Translations under genes and position numbers: made by a program
The notes under the pieces: generated by a model
What the model was told of the DNA's origin: nothing
Databases searched by the model: none
What the model saw: only the letters and a program-made list of their open reading frames with translations
Shown here: positions 38,997 through 39,096 of the stretch, one piece after another
Position numbering within the stretch: position 1 is the first letter of the stretch
Layout: the number at the start of each line of letters is the position of its first letter
Source: DASRHK01 sp035650495
GTDB lineage: Bacteria > Pseudomonadota > Gammaproteobacteria > Nevskiales > Nevskiaceae
Direction: 5' to 3'
Length of the DNA stretch: 39,096 nt
Assembly (NCBI GenBank): GCA_035650495.1
Contig: DASRHK010000022.1
Location: forward strand, 1-39,096

Positions 38997-39096
38997 ACGC
39001 GAGAGACTGCCGGCAAGCGGGCAGCACCGACGGCGCAAATTCGCCCGGAATCGCTCAGGTGAAAGGAGCGTGACGGCCGCACCACTCTGGAGAGCA
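38997..39096 (+). promoter_or_regulatory. Glycine riboswitch, first aptamer (cut by window edge)
   Basis: The sequence contains the hallmark segments of the gcvT-type glycine aptamer in the right order: GCGAGAGACTGCCGGC at the 5' side of P1, CCGACGGCGCAA, CGGAATCGCTCAGGTGAAAGGAGCG in the core, and ACTCTGGAGAGCA at the 3' side. Such riboswitches usually have two tandem aptamers and switch on glycine-cleavage genes when glycine is abundant. The second aptamer and the gene lie beyond the window, so the target (probably gcvT) is inferred. The stretch 38891-38980 between yceI and the promoter shows no gene. Confidence 0.9.

Noticed and set aside
1..39096. CRISPR array, transposase, integrase, prophage or tRNA genes
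   Set aside because: I looked for regular direct repeats, transposase motifs and cloverleaf patterns and found none that I could support.

Overview
The window is about 39 kb of GC-rich, densely packed bacterial chromosome. There is no rRNA, tRNA, insertion sequence, phage gene or CRISPR array that I can see. It reads as a chromosomal region of an environmental gammaproteobacterium. The strongest clue is the ygfB-pepP-ubiH-ubiI order, which is the classical gammaproteobacterial arrangement; a two-domain ArgA and an ilv operon with an attenuator and an ilvG-like gene before ilvE agree with it. Wax-ester synthase and DUF1302 proteins suggest a lipid-degrading, lipid-storing oligotroph of the Nevskiales/Steroidobacterales type. 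That order-level placement is inference only.

Layout. 1-3349: end of an RND adaptor gene and the complete RND pump. 3397-4317: a CDF metal exporter. 4341-9646: wax ester/diacylglycerol acyltransferase, a LuxR-type regulator, an ABC-2 exporter (ATPase and permease) and a beta-propeller lipoprotein. 9646-9758: a structured RNA-like element. 9759-12732: two divergent lipoprotein hydrolase genes whose start codons overlap in one CATG. 12734-14380 (minus strand): an ilv operon with promoter, leader peptide, antiterminator/terminator, an internally deleted ilvG-like gene and ilvE. 14375-17764: an MBL-fold hydrolase, cysS, a small ORF and an inositol-monophosphatase-family gene. 17782-25258: a YafK-type L,D-transpeptidase-fold lipoprotein, a subtilase lipoprotein with SLH-like repeats, and a translationally coupled VolA-like lipase plus DUF1302 outer-membrane protein. 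25383-31177 (minus strand): a compact run argA-bioA-rsmE-pyrC-tag-wbuC. 31214-31312: a second copy of the structured element. 31345-36636: ygfB-pepP-ubiH-ubiI-like plus a PLP enzyme. 36687-38890: a DUF350 protein, lytic transglycosylase, GST and YceI. 38981-39096: promoter and first aptamer of a glycine riboswitch, cut by the window edge; it should control a glycine-cleavage gene beyond the end.

Together the genes suggest a cell that takes lipids from outside (VolA-like lipase and its barrel partner), may store them as wax esters or triacylglycerol, and exports many lipoprotein hydrolases. Its respiratory quinone, amino-acid, biotin and pyrimidine genes are ordinary housekeeping.

The observations most worth a second look are: (1) two copies of a paired-hairpin element with ANGGA loops whose outer stems differ in sequence but still pair; (2) a complete textbook ilv attenuator in front of an ilvG-like ORF that lacks the catalytic glutamate region and both later domains; (3) several genes whose -10 box lies 6-9 nt from the start codon, implying leaderless mRNAs; (4) a divergent gene pair sharing its start-codon bases; (5) a REP-like repeat read as the N-terminus of tag.
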